Shown: positions 1 to 6,200 of the stretch, one piece after another | Layout of the letters: every line of letters starts with the position of its first letter | Numbering within the stretch: the stretch's first letter is position 1 | From: SVTX01 sp045577415 | GTDB taxonomy: Bacteria; Bacillota; Clostridia; Oscillospirales; CAG-272 | Direction: 5' to 3' | DNA length: 6,968 nucleotides | NCBI GenBank assembly: GCA_045577415.1 | Contig: JAZNII010000091.1 | Span: 1-6,968 of the forward strand | Translations under genes and position numbers: made by a program | Notes under the pieces: model-generated | The model's database searches: none | What the model saw: the letters and a program-made list of their open reading frames with translations, nothing else | Told to the model about the DNA's origin: nothing

Positions 1-262
1 TATCGACCTCTGCGACGAGCTTGACGTTACCTCTATCGTGAAGGGTATACGAAATGCCGCCGATCTTGAATACGAAATGATCCACGCAAAGTGGAACAAG
101 GCGCATAACGAACGCGCCGAGACTATGTTTCTGCCCGCCGATGAGACTCTTTCGTCGGTAAGCTCTACAAGGGTAAGAGAGCTGATAAGCTTAAAGGATC
201 ACGAGGCGCTTCGCGGTATAATCTCTGATAAAGCCTTGGAGTATCTGAAAAGAATTCGGTAA
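1..262 (+). CDS. coaD: Pantetheine-phosphate adenylyltransferase, C-terminal part (5' end outside window)
   Basis: CoaD transfers an adenylyl group from ATP to 4'-phosphopantetheine, giving dephospho-CoA, the penultimate step of coenzyme A synthesis in the cytoplasm. The reading frame is already open at base 2 and runs to TAA at 260-262, so the gene starts upstream and only about 86 residues are visible. Seen in the sequence: IVKGIRNAADLEYE, matching the family's V(R/K)G(L/I)R-x-x-x-D-(F/L)-E-Y-E segment with its ATP-contacting Arg and Glu; a downstream Asn (WNKAHN); TMFLPA, matching the family's (S/T)-V-F-L strand; and VSSTRVREL, the counterpart of the ISSSxVRE nucleotide-binding motif near the C terminus. 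The usual Trp/Tyr-Ser-Phe before ISSS is replaced by LSSV, so the protein is somewhat divergent. The GTG at 38 is an internal codon, not the start. NadD-type adenylyltransferases also end in an ISST motif, but the GIRN-LEYE block favours CoaD. No terminator is visible after the stop. Confidence 0.85.
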   Translation, partial: IDLCDELDVTSIVKGIRNAADLEYEMIHAKWNKAHNERAETMFLPADETLSSVSSTRVRELISLKDHEALRGIISDKALEYLKRIR

Positions 263-282
263 TTTTTCGAAAAGGATACTTG

Positions 283-311
283 TTTACATTTAAAATCTTT
301 TGTGCTATAAT
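283..311 (+). promoter_or_regulatory. Sigma-A type promoter of uvrB (extended -10)
   Basis: TTTACA at 283-288 is a one-mismatch -35 box, and TATAAT at 306-311 is a perfect -10 box, separated by exactly 17 bp. TG at 303-304 sits one base before the -10 box, giving the extended -10 form TGC-TATAAT. Transcription should start near 318. The promoter lies 20 bp after the coaD-like stop codon and about 50 bp before the uvrB start, so it gives the repair genes their own transcription. This is read directly from sequence; activity is inferred. Confidence 0.85.
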
Positions 312-325
312 AATTAGGTTAAAAC

Positions 326-339
326 AGAACGAAAGTTTC
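326..339 (+). promoter_or_regulatory. LexA/DinR (SOS box) operator of uvrB
   Basis: The bases read A-GAAC-GAAA-GTTT-C. The Gram-positive LexA (DinR) consensus is CGAAC-RNRY-GTTYC; here the GAAC and GTTY half-sites are intact and mismatches fall only at the outer C and the inner Y. The core also forms the near-continuous inverted repeat AACGAAA-G-TTTCGTT at 328-342. The site begins about 8 bp after the predicted transcription start, where bound LexA would block the promoter. uvrB of Bacillus is a known SOS gene, so the location fits. Binding is inferred, not shown. Confidence 0.75.
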
Positions 340-366
340 GTTTTATAAAAGGAAGGTAGGTCAACT

Positions 367-2340
367 ATGGACTGTTTCAAGTTAAAAAGTGAATATAAGC
401 CCACGGGAGACCAGCCTGAAGCCATCGCGGGACTTGTTAAGGGAATAAAAGAAGGTAAGAGGATGCAAACCCTGCTTGGTGTTACCGGCTCGGGTAAGAC
501 CTTTACAATGGCGAATATTATCGAGCAGGTCAATAAGCCTACTCTTGTTTTGGCGCACAATAAGACCCTCGCGGCGCAGCTCTGCACCGAGTTCCGCGAG
601 TTTTTCCCCGACAACGCCGTTGAATATTTCGTTTCTTACTATGACTATTACCAGCCCGAGGCGTATATCCCGGGCAAGGATATGTATATCGAAAAGGATG
701 CCCTCGTCAACGACGAGATCGACCGTCTCCGACACAGCGCCACAAGCTCGCTTTTTGAACGCAGAGACGTTATTATCGTTGCCAGCGTGTCCTGCATCTA
801 CTCCCTTGGTGAGCCTGAGGAATATAAGGACTTGCTTATATCTCTCCGTCCCGGTATGCTTATGTCGCGCGAGGAGCTTATACGCAGACTTATTTCTATC
901 AGTTATACCCGAAACGATCTTAACCTCGTCCGTGACTCGTTCAGAGTGCGCGGAGACACTGTTGAGATCATTCCCGCGAGTATGAACGAAAAGGCTATCC
1001 GCGTTGAGTTTTTTGACGAGGAGATAGACCGAATCTCCGAGATAAATATCGTTACGGGCGAGATGCTCCGAACGCTTTCCTATTACCCAATCTACCCTGC
1101 CACCCACTACGCCGTCTCCGACGAAAAGAGGGAAAAGGCGATAGGTGAGATATACTCCGAGATGGTGGCGAGAGCCAAATGGTTTGAGGAGCAGGGCAAG
1201 CTTATCGAGGCGCAAAGGATAACCGAACGCGTAAAATACGACATGGAGATGCTCCGCGAGGTAGGGTTCTGCTCGGGCGTCGAGAACTATTCAAGAGTCC
1301 TTTCGGGCAGACCCGCAGGATCAACTCCGTTCACGCTCCTTGACTATATGCCAAAAGACTTTTTGCTTTTCGTGGACGAGTCTCACGTCACGCTTCCGCA
1401 GGTGCGTGGAATGAGCGGCGGCGACACGGCGAGAAAGAAAAATCTTATAGATTTTGGTTTCCGTCTGCCGTCGGCTTACGACAACAGACCTCTTTTCTTT
1501 GACGAATTTGAGGAGAGAATAAATCAGGCGGTGTTCGTCAGCGCAACACCCGGCGACTACGAGGGGGAGAACAGCGAGCAGACCGTTGAGCAGATAATTC
1601 GTCCTACGGGTCTGCTTGACCCCGAGGTCGAGGTTCGTCCTATTGAGGGGCAGATCGACGACCTTATGGGAGAGATCCGCATCCGCGCCGAAAAGGGCGA
1701 GAGGGTGCTGGTCACCACTCTTACCAAGAAGATGGCAGAGGACTTGACCGACTATCTCGCCGACAACGGCATAAAAGTCCGTTATATCCACTTCAACGTG
1801 GACACCATGGAGCGAATGGAGATCATCCGTGACCTGCGACTTGGTGTTTTCGACGTGCTTGTAGGAATAAATCTGCTCCGAGAGGGCCTTGATATACCCG
1901 AGGTCTCTTTGGTTGCCATACTTGATGCAGACAAAGAGGGATTTTTGCGCGCCGAGAGGTCGCTTATACAGACTATCGGACGCGCGGCGAGAAACACAGA
2001 GGGCAAGGTCATAATGTACGCCGATCAGATCACGGGGTCTATGGAGAGGGCGATCTCCGAGACCAACCGCCGCCGCAAGATTCAGGACGACTATAACAAG
2101 GCTCACGGAATCGTGCCGAAGACGGTTATCAAGGGCGTTCGTGACGTTATCGACATCAGCGGAAAGAACGACGATAAGGGCGCTTCGGCTAAGTCCAAGA
2201 AGCCAAAGAAGCTGACTGCCTCCGAACGCGAAAAGATGATAGAAAAGCTCACGACAGAAATGAAAGCCGCCGCAAGAATGCTTGAGTTTGAAAAGGCGGC
2301 GTATCTGCGCGACGAGATAAAAAAATTGAGAGAAGGATAA
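367..2340 (+). CDS. uvrB: UvrABC system protein B (excinuclease subunit, damage-verifying helicase-like ATPase)
   Basis: UvrB is loaded by UvrA onto damaged DNA, verifies the lesion by threading a strand behind its beta-hairpin, and recruits UvrC for incision in nucleotide excision repair. The 657 residues match the usual full length. Seen in order: Walker A GVTGSGKTFT (38-47); the Tyr-rich beta-hairpin starting YFVSYYDYYQPEAY (87-100), with Y107 further along; DESH of motif II (337-340); SATPG (392-396); motif V GINLLREGLDIPE (500-512); motif VI QTIGRAARN (535-543); a charged linker (about 596-616); and a C-terminal UVR coiled-coil domain (about 622-656) that binds UvrC or UvrA. The ATG at 367 is preceded by AAGGAAGG ending at 356 and gives the family N-terminus. 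One oddity is HFNVDT at 475-480, where most UvrB proteins have HSDIDT. The gene is first in a probable uvrB-uvrA operon behind an SOS-type promoter. Identification is secure. Confidence 0.98.
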   Translation: MDCFKLKSEYKPTGDQPEAIAGLVKGIKEGKRMQTLLGVTGSGKTFTMANIIEQVNKPTLVLAHNKTLAAQLCTEFREFFPDNAVEYFVSYYDYYQPEAYIPGKDMYIEKDALVNDEIDRLRHSATSSLFERRDVIIVASVSCIYSLGEPEEYKDLLISLRPGMLMSREELIRRLISISYTRNDLNLVRDSFRVRGDTVEIIPASMNEKAIRVEFFDEEIDRISEINIVTGEMLRTLSYYPIYPATHYAVSDEKREKAIGEIYSEMVARAKWFEEQGKLIEAQRITERVKYDMEMLREVGFCSGVENYSRVLSGRPAGSTPFTLLDYMPKDFLLFVDESHVTLPQVRGMSGGDTARKKNLIDFGFRLPSAYDNRPLFFDEFEERINQAVFVSATPGDYEGENSEQTVEQIIRPTGLLDPEVEVRPIEGQIDDLMGEIRIRAEKGERVLVTTLTKKMAEDLTDYLADNGIKVRYIHFNVDTMERMEIIRDLRLGVFDVLVGINLLREGLDIPEVSLVAILDADKEGFLRAERSLIQTIGRAARNTEGKVIMYADQITGSMERAISETNRRRKIQDDYNKAHGIVPKTVIKGVRDVIDISGKNDDKGASAKSKKPKKLTASEREKMIEKLTTEMKAAARMLEFEKAAYLRDEIKKLREG

Positions 2341-2342
2341 AT

Positions 2343-2405
2343 ATGGTGGGGCTTACTCCCGTCGTATATAGCAAACAGTTTAAACAGATAAACGAAAGAA
2401 GGTAA
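2343..2405 (+). CDS. Possible 20-residue leader ORF between uvrB and uvrA
   Basis: ATG at 2343 opens a 20-codon frame, MVGLTPVVYSKQFKQINERR, ending at TAA 2403-2405. It starts 2 nt after the uvrB stop and has a strong, well-spaced Shine-Dalgarno, AGAAGGA at 2331-2337, five bases before the ATG. That Shine-Dalgarno lies inside the last uvrB codons, so terminating uvrB ribosomes could reinitiate here. The peptide resembles nothing I recognise and has no signal or membrane character; its C-terminal half is basic. Its stop codon falls within the upstream copy of a repeat that can pair with the hairpin covering the uvrA ribosome site, so its translation could matter more than its product. Alternatively the frame is chance, since AGAAGGA also simply encodes the end of uvrB, or it is a remnant of sequence pushed away from uvrA by an insertion. 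Only conservation or ribosome profiling can decide. Confidence 0.3.
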   Translation: MVGLTPVVYSKQFKQINERR

Positions 2406-2457
2406 GACTATTCTTGTGGAAGTTCTTTGGCTTACCTTTCTTTCAAGAAAGGTAAGA
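2399..2457 (+). repeat. 9-bp direct repeat AAGGTAAGA, copies 50 bp apart
   Basis: AAGGTAAGA occurs at 2399-2407 and again at 2449-2457; the second copy ends on the A of the uvrA ATG. The bases just upstream are also alike (GAAAG before the first, CAAGAA before the second). Removing one copy plus the 41 bp between would leave an uninterrupted leader with the same Shine-Dalgarno and the same 4-base spacing to ATG. This looks like insertion of a small element with target duplication, or a local duplication. The origin is inferred; the repeat itself is directly visible. Confidence 0.6.
2431..2456 (+). promoter_or_regulatory. Perfect hairpin enclosing the uvrA ribosome-binding site
   Basis: CTTACCTTTCTT (2431-2442) and AAGAAAGGTAAG (2445-2456) are exact reverse complements, giving a 12-bp stem with a 2-nt gap, realistically 11 bp with a TTCA loop. 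The 3' arm contains the only good Shine-Dalgarno of uvrA (AGAAAGG, 2446-2452) and ends on the base before the ATG at 2457. Folded mRNA would therefore hide the ribosome site. No T-run follows, so it is not a terminator. An imperfect second copy of the 3' arm, GAAAGAAGGTAAG at 2394-2406, can pair with the 5' arm (13 bp with one bulged T), an alternative fold that would free the ribosome site. Hairpins of this look recur between genes in Clostridia from my general recollection, so it may also be a dispersed repeat. Confidence 0.65.
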
Positions 2458-5294
2458 TGGAAAAATACGTAAACATCAAGGGCGCGCGCGTCCACAATCT
2501 GAAAAATATTGACGTAAATATACCGAGGGACAAGCTGGTCGTTCTCTCGGGGCTTTCGGGTAGCGGAAAGTCGTCTTTGGCGTTTGACACGGTCTACGCC
2601 GAGGGTCACAGACGCTTCGTTGAGTCGCTTTCAAGCTACGCGAGAATGTTTTTAGGTCAGCTCGACAAGCCCGACGTGGATTCTATCGACGGTCTTTCGC
2701 CGTCGATCTCCATTGACCAGAAAACAACGTCGAAAAACCCGCGCTCGACTGTGGGAACCGTCACCGAGATATACGACTATCTCCGTCTGCTGTATGCGAG
2801 GATAGGCATACCGCACTGTCCCGTCTGCGGCAAGGAGATAAGACAGCAGACCGTTGACCAGATAATTGATAGAATTCTGAAGCTGCCCGAGGGTGAGAGA
2901 TTTTTGGTTGTCGCGCCTGTCGTCAGAGCGCAAAAGGGCATGCACGAAAAGGTCTTTGAGAGCGCCAAGAAGAGCGGTTACGTCCGTGTTCGCGTTGACG
3001 GCAACCTCTACGACCTTTCCGAGGAGATAAAGCTTGACAAGAACAAAAAGCACTCGATTGAAATAGTTGTTGACCGTCTCGTTATGCGTGAGGGCATCCG
3101 CACCCGCCTTGCCGACTCGGTGGAGAATGCGCTGAATCTTGCGGACGGACATCTGATCATCGTTCCCGTGCCCCGCGACGGCGAAGAGAGCGAGGGAGAG
3201 GTTCTGACCTTTTCCCAGTCCTACGCCTGCGAGGAGCATGGCATCTCGGTGGGCGAATTTGAGCCGAGAATGTTCTCCTTCAACAACCCACAGGGCGCGT
3301 GTCCTCACTGTTCGGGTCTTGGCGATACGAGACGAATCGCGGTTGATAGACTTATTCCCGACAAAAAGCTTTCGCTCTCAGAGGGCGGCATCAACGTCAA
3401 CGGCTTCAAGACCCTTGAGGAAGAGAGCTGGAACGGACCGCTTTTTGCCGCCGTTGGTGAAAAACACGGCTTTACACTTGAAACTCCCATTGAAAAATTC
3501 TCGAAAGAGGCTTATAATATCCTGCTTTACGGCACGGGTGACGAGACCTACGACGTAGTCCGCTATTTCGGCGGTGAGGCTCATAGGAAGGCGGCGAAGT
3601 TCGACGGTCTTATCACCATGATTGAGCAGAGGATGCAGTACGGCATGAGCGCCGATTATTACGAGCAATTCGTAGAGGAAGCGCCCTGCGAGCATTGTCA
3701 CGGTCAGAGACTTAACCCGATGTCGCTGGCGGTTACTGTCGGTGGCTTGAACATTCATGAGCTTTGTTCGCTTTCAATTCAAAACGCCCTCGATTTCGTC
3801 AACTCCCTTGAACTGACCGAGACAGAGGAGGCGATAGCAAAAGAGATACTCAAAGAGATCCGCGCAAGGCTTGGATTCCTTGTCAGCGTTGGACTTGACT
3901 ATCTTACGATGTCGAGAAAGGCGGGTACTCTTTCGGGCGGTGAGGCGCAGAGAATAAGACTTGCAACGCAGATAGGCTCGTCACTTGTCGGCGTGCTGTA
4001 TATACTCGACGAACCGAGTATCGGTCTGCATCAAAGAGATAATTCCAAACTGATAGCCACCCTCAAAAAGCTCCGAGACCTTGGCAACACCGTTATAGTT
4101 GTTGAGCATGACGAGGAGACCATGGAGGAGTCGGACTATATCATTGATATTGGCCCCGGCGCGGGCATCCACGGCGGTCACGTTGTGGCGGCAGGTACGC
4201 CCGATGAGGTCAAGGAGAACGCCGAGTCGATCACGGGTGCGTATCTTTCGGGAAGAAAGAGGATTGCAGTTCCCGGAGAGAGACGAGAGGGCAACGGAAA
4301 GCATATTACCGTCAAAGGGGCGGCGGAGCATAATCTGAAGTGTATTGACGTGACCATTCCCCTTGGAAAATTCGTTTGCGTCAGCGGCGTTTCGGGTTCG
4401 GGAAAATCGTCGCTTGTCAACGGCATACTTTATCCCAAGCTGGCGCGCGATCTTAACCGCGCAATCGCATACCCCGGCAAGTGCGACGGTATCGATGGCA
4501 TCGAGAACCTCGACAAGGTCATCTGCATCGACCAAAGTCCTATCGGGCGCACACCGCGCTCCAACCCTGCGACTTATACGGGGCTTTTCACCGACATCCG
4601 CGACCTTTTCGCCTCCACCAAGGATGCGAAGGCGAGAGGATATTTGCCGGGTCGATTTTCCTTTAACACAAAGGGCGGTAGATGCGAGGCCTGCGAGGGC
4701 GACGGCGTGAAATGTATCGAGATGCACTTTCTGCCCGACGTTTACGTCAAGTGCGACGTCTGCAAGGGAAGAAGATACAACGCCGACACCCTTGAAGTAA
4801 AATATAAGGGCAAAAACATCTTTGACATCCTTGATATGACGGTTGAGGAGGGTCTTACCTTTTTCGACGGCCTGCCCAAGATAAAAAGAAAGCTCCAGAC
4901 CCTTTACGACGTTGGACTGGGCTATATAAAGATCGGTCAGTCGTCAACTACCCTTTCGGGCGGTGAGGCGCAGAGAGTCAAGCTTGCCACCGAGCTTTCG
5001 AAGCGCAGTACGGGCAAGACGATCTATATTCTCGACGAGCCTACCACAGGGCTGCACACAGCCGACGTGGCGAAGCTCCTGGAGGTGCTTCAGAAGCTCT
5101 GTGACATAGGTAATACCGTCCTCGTAATCGAGCATAATCTTGATGTGATCAAATCCGCCGATCATATCATCGACCTCGGGCCCGAGGGTGGCGACGGCGG
5201 CGGTACTATCGTTGCGGAAGGTACACCCGAGCAGGTCGCCGAGGTCGAGGGATCTTATACGGGGCAATATCTCAAAAAGTGGTTGAAACGATAA
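2457..5294 (+). CDS. uvrA: UvrABC system protein A (excinuclease ATPase subunit)
   Basis: UvrA is the dimeric ABC-type ATPase that first finds helix-distorting lesions and delivers UvrB to them. The 945 residues from ATG 2457 match the family length. Seen in order: Walker A GLSGSGKSS (32-40); Cys pair CPVC (121-124) with the UvrB-binding and insertion region after it; CEEH (258-261) and CPHC (282-285); CEHC (411-414); ABC signature LSGGEAQRIRLA (492-503); Walker B LYILDEPSIGLH (514-525); second Walker A GVSGSGKSS (644-652); the zinc module between CEAC (743-746) and CDVC (766-769) needed for damage recognition; second signature LSGGEAQR (833-840); and second Walker B IYILDEPTTGLH (856-867). 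The start was chosen because MEKYVNIKGARVHNLKNI is the typical family N-terminus. An in-frame TTG at 2427 would only add residues encoded by the hairpin. AGAAAGG lies 4 bases before the ATG, inside that hairpin. Tandem stops TAA-TAG end the gene. Probably co-transcribed with uvrB. Confidence 0.98.
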   Translation: MEKYVNIKGARVHNLKNIDVNIPRDKLVVLSGLSGSGKSSLAFDTVYAEGHRRFVESLSSYARMFLGQLDKPDVDSIDGLSPSISIDQKTTSKNPRSTVGTVTEIYDYLRLLYARIGIPHCPVCGKEIRQQTVDQIIDRILKLPEGERFLVVAPVVRAQKGMHEKVFESAKKSGYVRVRVDGNLYDLSEEIKLDKNKKHSIEIVVDRLVMREGIRTRLADSVENALNLADGHLIIVPVPRDGEESEGEVLTFSQSYACEEHGISVGEFEPRMFSFNNPQGACPHCSGLGDTRRIAVDRLIPDKKLSLSEGGINVNGFKTLEEESWNGPLFAAVGEKHGFTLETPIEKFSKEAYNILLYGTGDETYDVVRYFGGEAHRKAAKFDGLITMIEQRMQYGMSADYYEQFVEEAPCEHCHGQRLNPMSLAVTVGGLNIHELCSLSIQNALDFVNSLELTETEEAIAKEILKEIRARLGFLVSVGLDYLTMSRKAGTLSGGEAQRIRLATQIGSSLVGVLYILDEPSIGLHQRDNSKLIATLKKLRDLGNTVIVVEHDEETMEESDYIIDIGPGAGIHGGHVVAAGTPDEVKENAESITGAYLSGRKRIAVPGERREGNGKHITVKGAAEHNLKCIDVTIPLGKFVCVSGVSGSGKSSLVNGILYPKLARDLNRAIAYPGKCDGIDGIENLDKVICIDQSPIGRTPRSNPATYTGLFTDIRDLFASTKDAKARGYLPGRFSFNTKGGRCEACEGDGVKCIEMHFLPDVYVKCDVCKGRRYNADTLEVKYKGKNIFDILDMTVEEGLTFFDGLPKIKRKLQTLYDVGLGYIKIGQSSTTLSGGEAQRVKLATELSKRSTGKTIYILDEPTTGLHTADVAKLLEVLQKLCDIGNTVLVIEHNLDVIKSADHIIDLGPEGGDGGGTIVAEGTPEQVAEVEGSYTGQYLKKWLKR

Positions 5295-5331
5295 TAGTAT
5301 TTAAAAGAAACCCGAAAAAGAAGGAACGATT

Positions 5332-6129
5332 ATGATAGTAAATTACCACACCCACACCGCCCGTTGCGGTCACGCTACGGGAGAGGACAGAGAATATGTC
5401 GAAAAGGCGATAGAGCTTGGTTTTTCGGAGCTTGGCATTACAGAACACGCGCCGATGCCGTTTCCAGATGATCTGCCGAAGGCAAATCTTGACCGTCTCC
5501 TTGCTATGCGTATGAAAATGCACGAGACCGACGGGTATTTTGAGTCGTTACTGTCTCTGCGCGAGGAATATAAGAATGACATCAAGCTGCACATCGGCTT
5601 TGAGGTGGAATATATTGAATGTTGCTTCGGCGCCTTCATAGACTATATCAAAAATTACCCTGTGGACTATCTGATTCTCGGTCAGCATTTCAGTGATCCT
5701 TACGCAGACCCGATGGTTTATTTCGGCGCGCAGACGCACTCAAACGAGGCTTTGAAGAATTACGTCGATCTGGCTATCAAGGGAATGGAAACGGGGAAGA
5801 TCACATATCTTGCCCACCCCGATCTTATCTTCTACCGTCGCAGTCTTGAGGTCTACGAAAGAGAGATGACGCGACTTATAAAGTGCGCCAATGACCATAA
5901 AATACCCCTTGAGATCAATTTTTACGGTTTGCAGGAGGTTAGAAATTATCCCGCGCTGCCGTTTTGGCAGTTGGCGAATGAGATCGGTTGCGACGTGGTG
6001 TTCGGAAGTGACGCGCACAAGCCCGAAAATCTCCTCGATCCCTTTGCGTATAAGTATGCGAAGGAAATGATCAAGAATTTCAAAAATCTCAATCTCCTTG
6101 AAAGGGTTGAGTTTAAGGCTATAAAATAA
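5332..6129 (+). CDS. hisJ: PHP-family histidinol-phosphatase (HisJ/HisK type)
   Basis: Enzymes of this family remove phosphate from L-histidinol phosphate, the eighth step of histidine synthesis, in the cytoplasm with a cluster of divalent metals. The 265 residues match the usual length. The metal ligands of the PHP fold are all visible: HTHT (H6, H8), H14 in RCGHATGE, TEHA (H39), GFEVEY (E91), GQHF (H119), AHPDL (H162) and GSDAHKPEN (D227, H229). ATG 5332 follows AGAAGGA at 5319-5325 by 6 bases, an excellent ribosome site. The gap to uvrA is 37 nt with no promoter or terminator that I can see, so read-through from the uvr genes is likely. No other his gene is present, so the physiological substrate is inferred from family membership; a related small phosphate ester is possible. 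No missing catalytic residue or break was found. Confidence 0.9.
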   Translation: MIVNYHTHTARCGHATGEDREYVEKAIELGFSELGITEHAPMPFPDDLPKANLDRLLAMRMKMHETDGYFESLLSLREEYKNDIKLHIGFEVEYIECCFGAFIDYIKNYPVDYLILGQHFSDPYADPMVYFGAQTHSNEALKNYVDLAIKGMETGKITYLAHPDLIFYRRSLEVYEREMTRLIKCANDHKIPLEINFYGLQEVRNYPALPFWQLANEIGCDVVFGSDAHKPENLLDPFAYKYAKEMIKNFKNLNLLERVEFKAIK

Positions 6130-6132
6130 GAA

Positions 6133-6153
6133 GCTTTTCGCTTGTCGAAAAGT
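6133..6153 (+). repeat. Short imperfect hairpin after hisJ
   Basis: CTTTTCG (6134-6140) and CGAAAAG (6146-6152) pair perfectly around a CTTGT loop; a G-T wobble at 6133/6153 can extend the stem. The following bases (AACCACA) contain no T-run, so a rho-independent terminator is unlikely. The 3' arm followed by TAACC loosely resembles the right arm of the hairpin at 2431-2456, so it may be a degenerate copy of the same kind of dispersed palindrome. Confidence 0.4.
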
Positions 6154-6161
6154 AACCACAA

Positions 6162-6189
6162 TTCTGCATTTTGCACTCTGCATTCTGCA
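6162..6189 (+). repeat. Tandem repeat of a 7-bp unit, four copies (YTYTGCA)
   Basis: Four adjacent heptamers read TTCTGCA (6162-6168), TTTTGCA (6169-6175), CTCTGCA (6176-6182) and TTCTGCA (6183-6189). They occupy the position directly upstream of the next gene, where promoter or ribosome-site sequences are normally found. Seven is not a multiple of three, so gain or loss of a unit would shift any frame read through it and change promoter spacing. The repeat is directly visible; any regulatory effect is conjecture. Confidence 0.7.
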
Positions 6190-6200
6190 CTTTATTTATT

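Noticed and set aside
264..273. TTTTCGAAAA after the coaD-like gene as a terminator
   Set aside because: It is a continuous palindrome without a loop, low in GC, with no T-run after it.
382..1215. Long minus-strand open frame of 277 codons opposite uvrB
   Set aside because: It is fully covered by a secure uvrB gene and shows no known motif; it is a shadow of the codon bias on the other strand. The same applies to minus-strand frames at 1321-2106, 2652-3308 and 3981-4727.
2427..2456. TTG at 2427 as an extended uvrA start (ten extra residues)
   Set aside because: The extra residues are encoded by the inverted repeat, only a weak GGA lies upstream, and family N-termini begin at the Met encoded at 2457.
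2341..2456. Separate promoter or SOS box for uvrA
   Set aside because: I found no GAAC-N4-GTTY site and no convincing -35/-10 pair with proper spacing; TATATA at 2365-2370 has no good partner.
6171..6200. TTG at 6171 as the start of the DUF5662 gene
   Set aside because: The added residues come from the heptamer repeat and no ribosome site precedes it; the recognisable domain begins at the ATG at 6201, though that start also lacks a Shine-Dalgarno.
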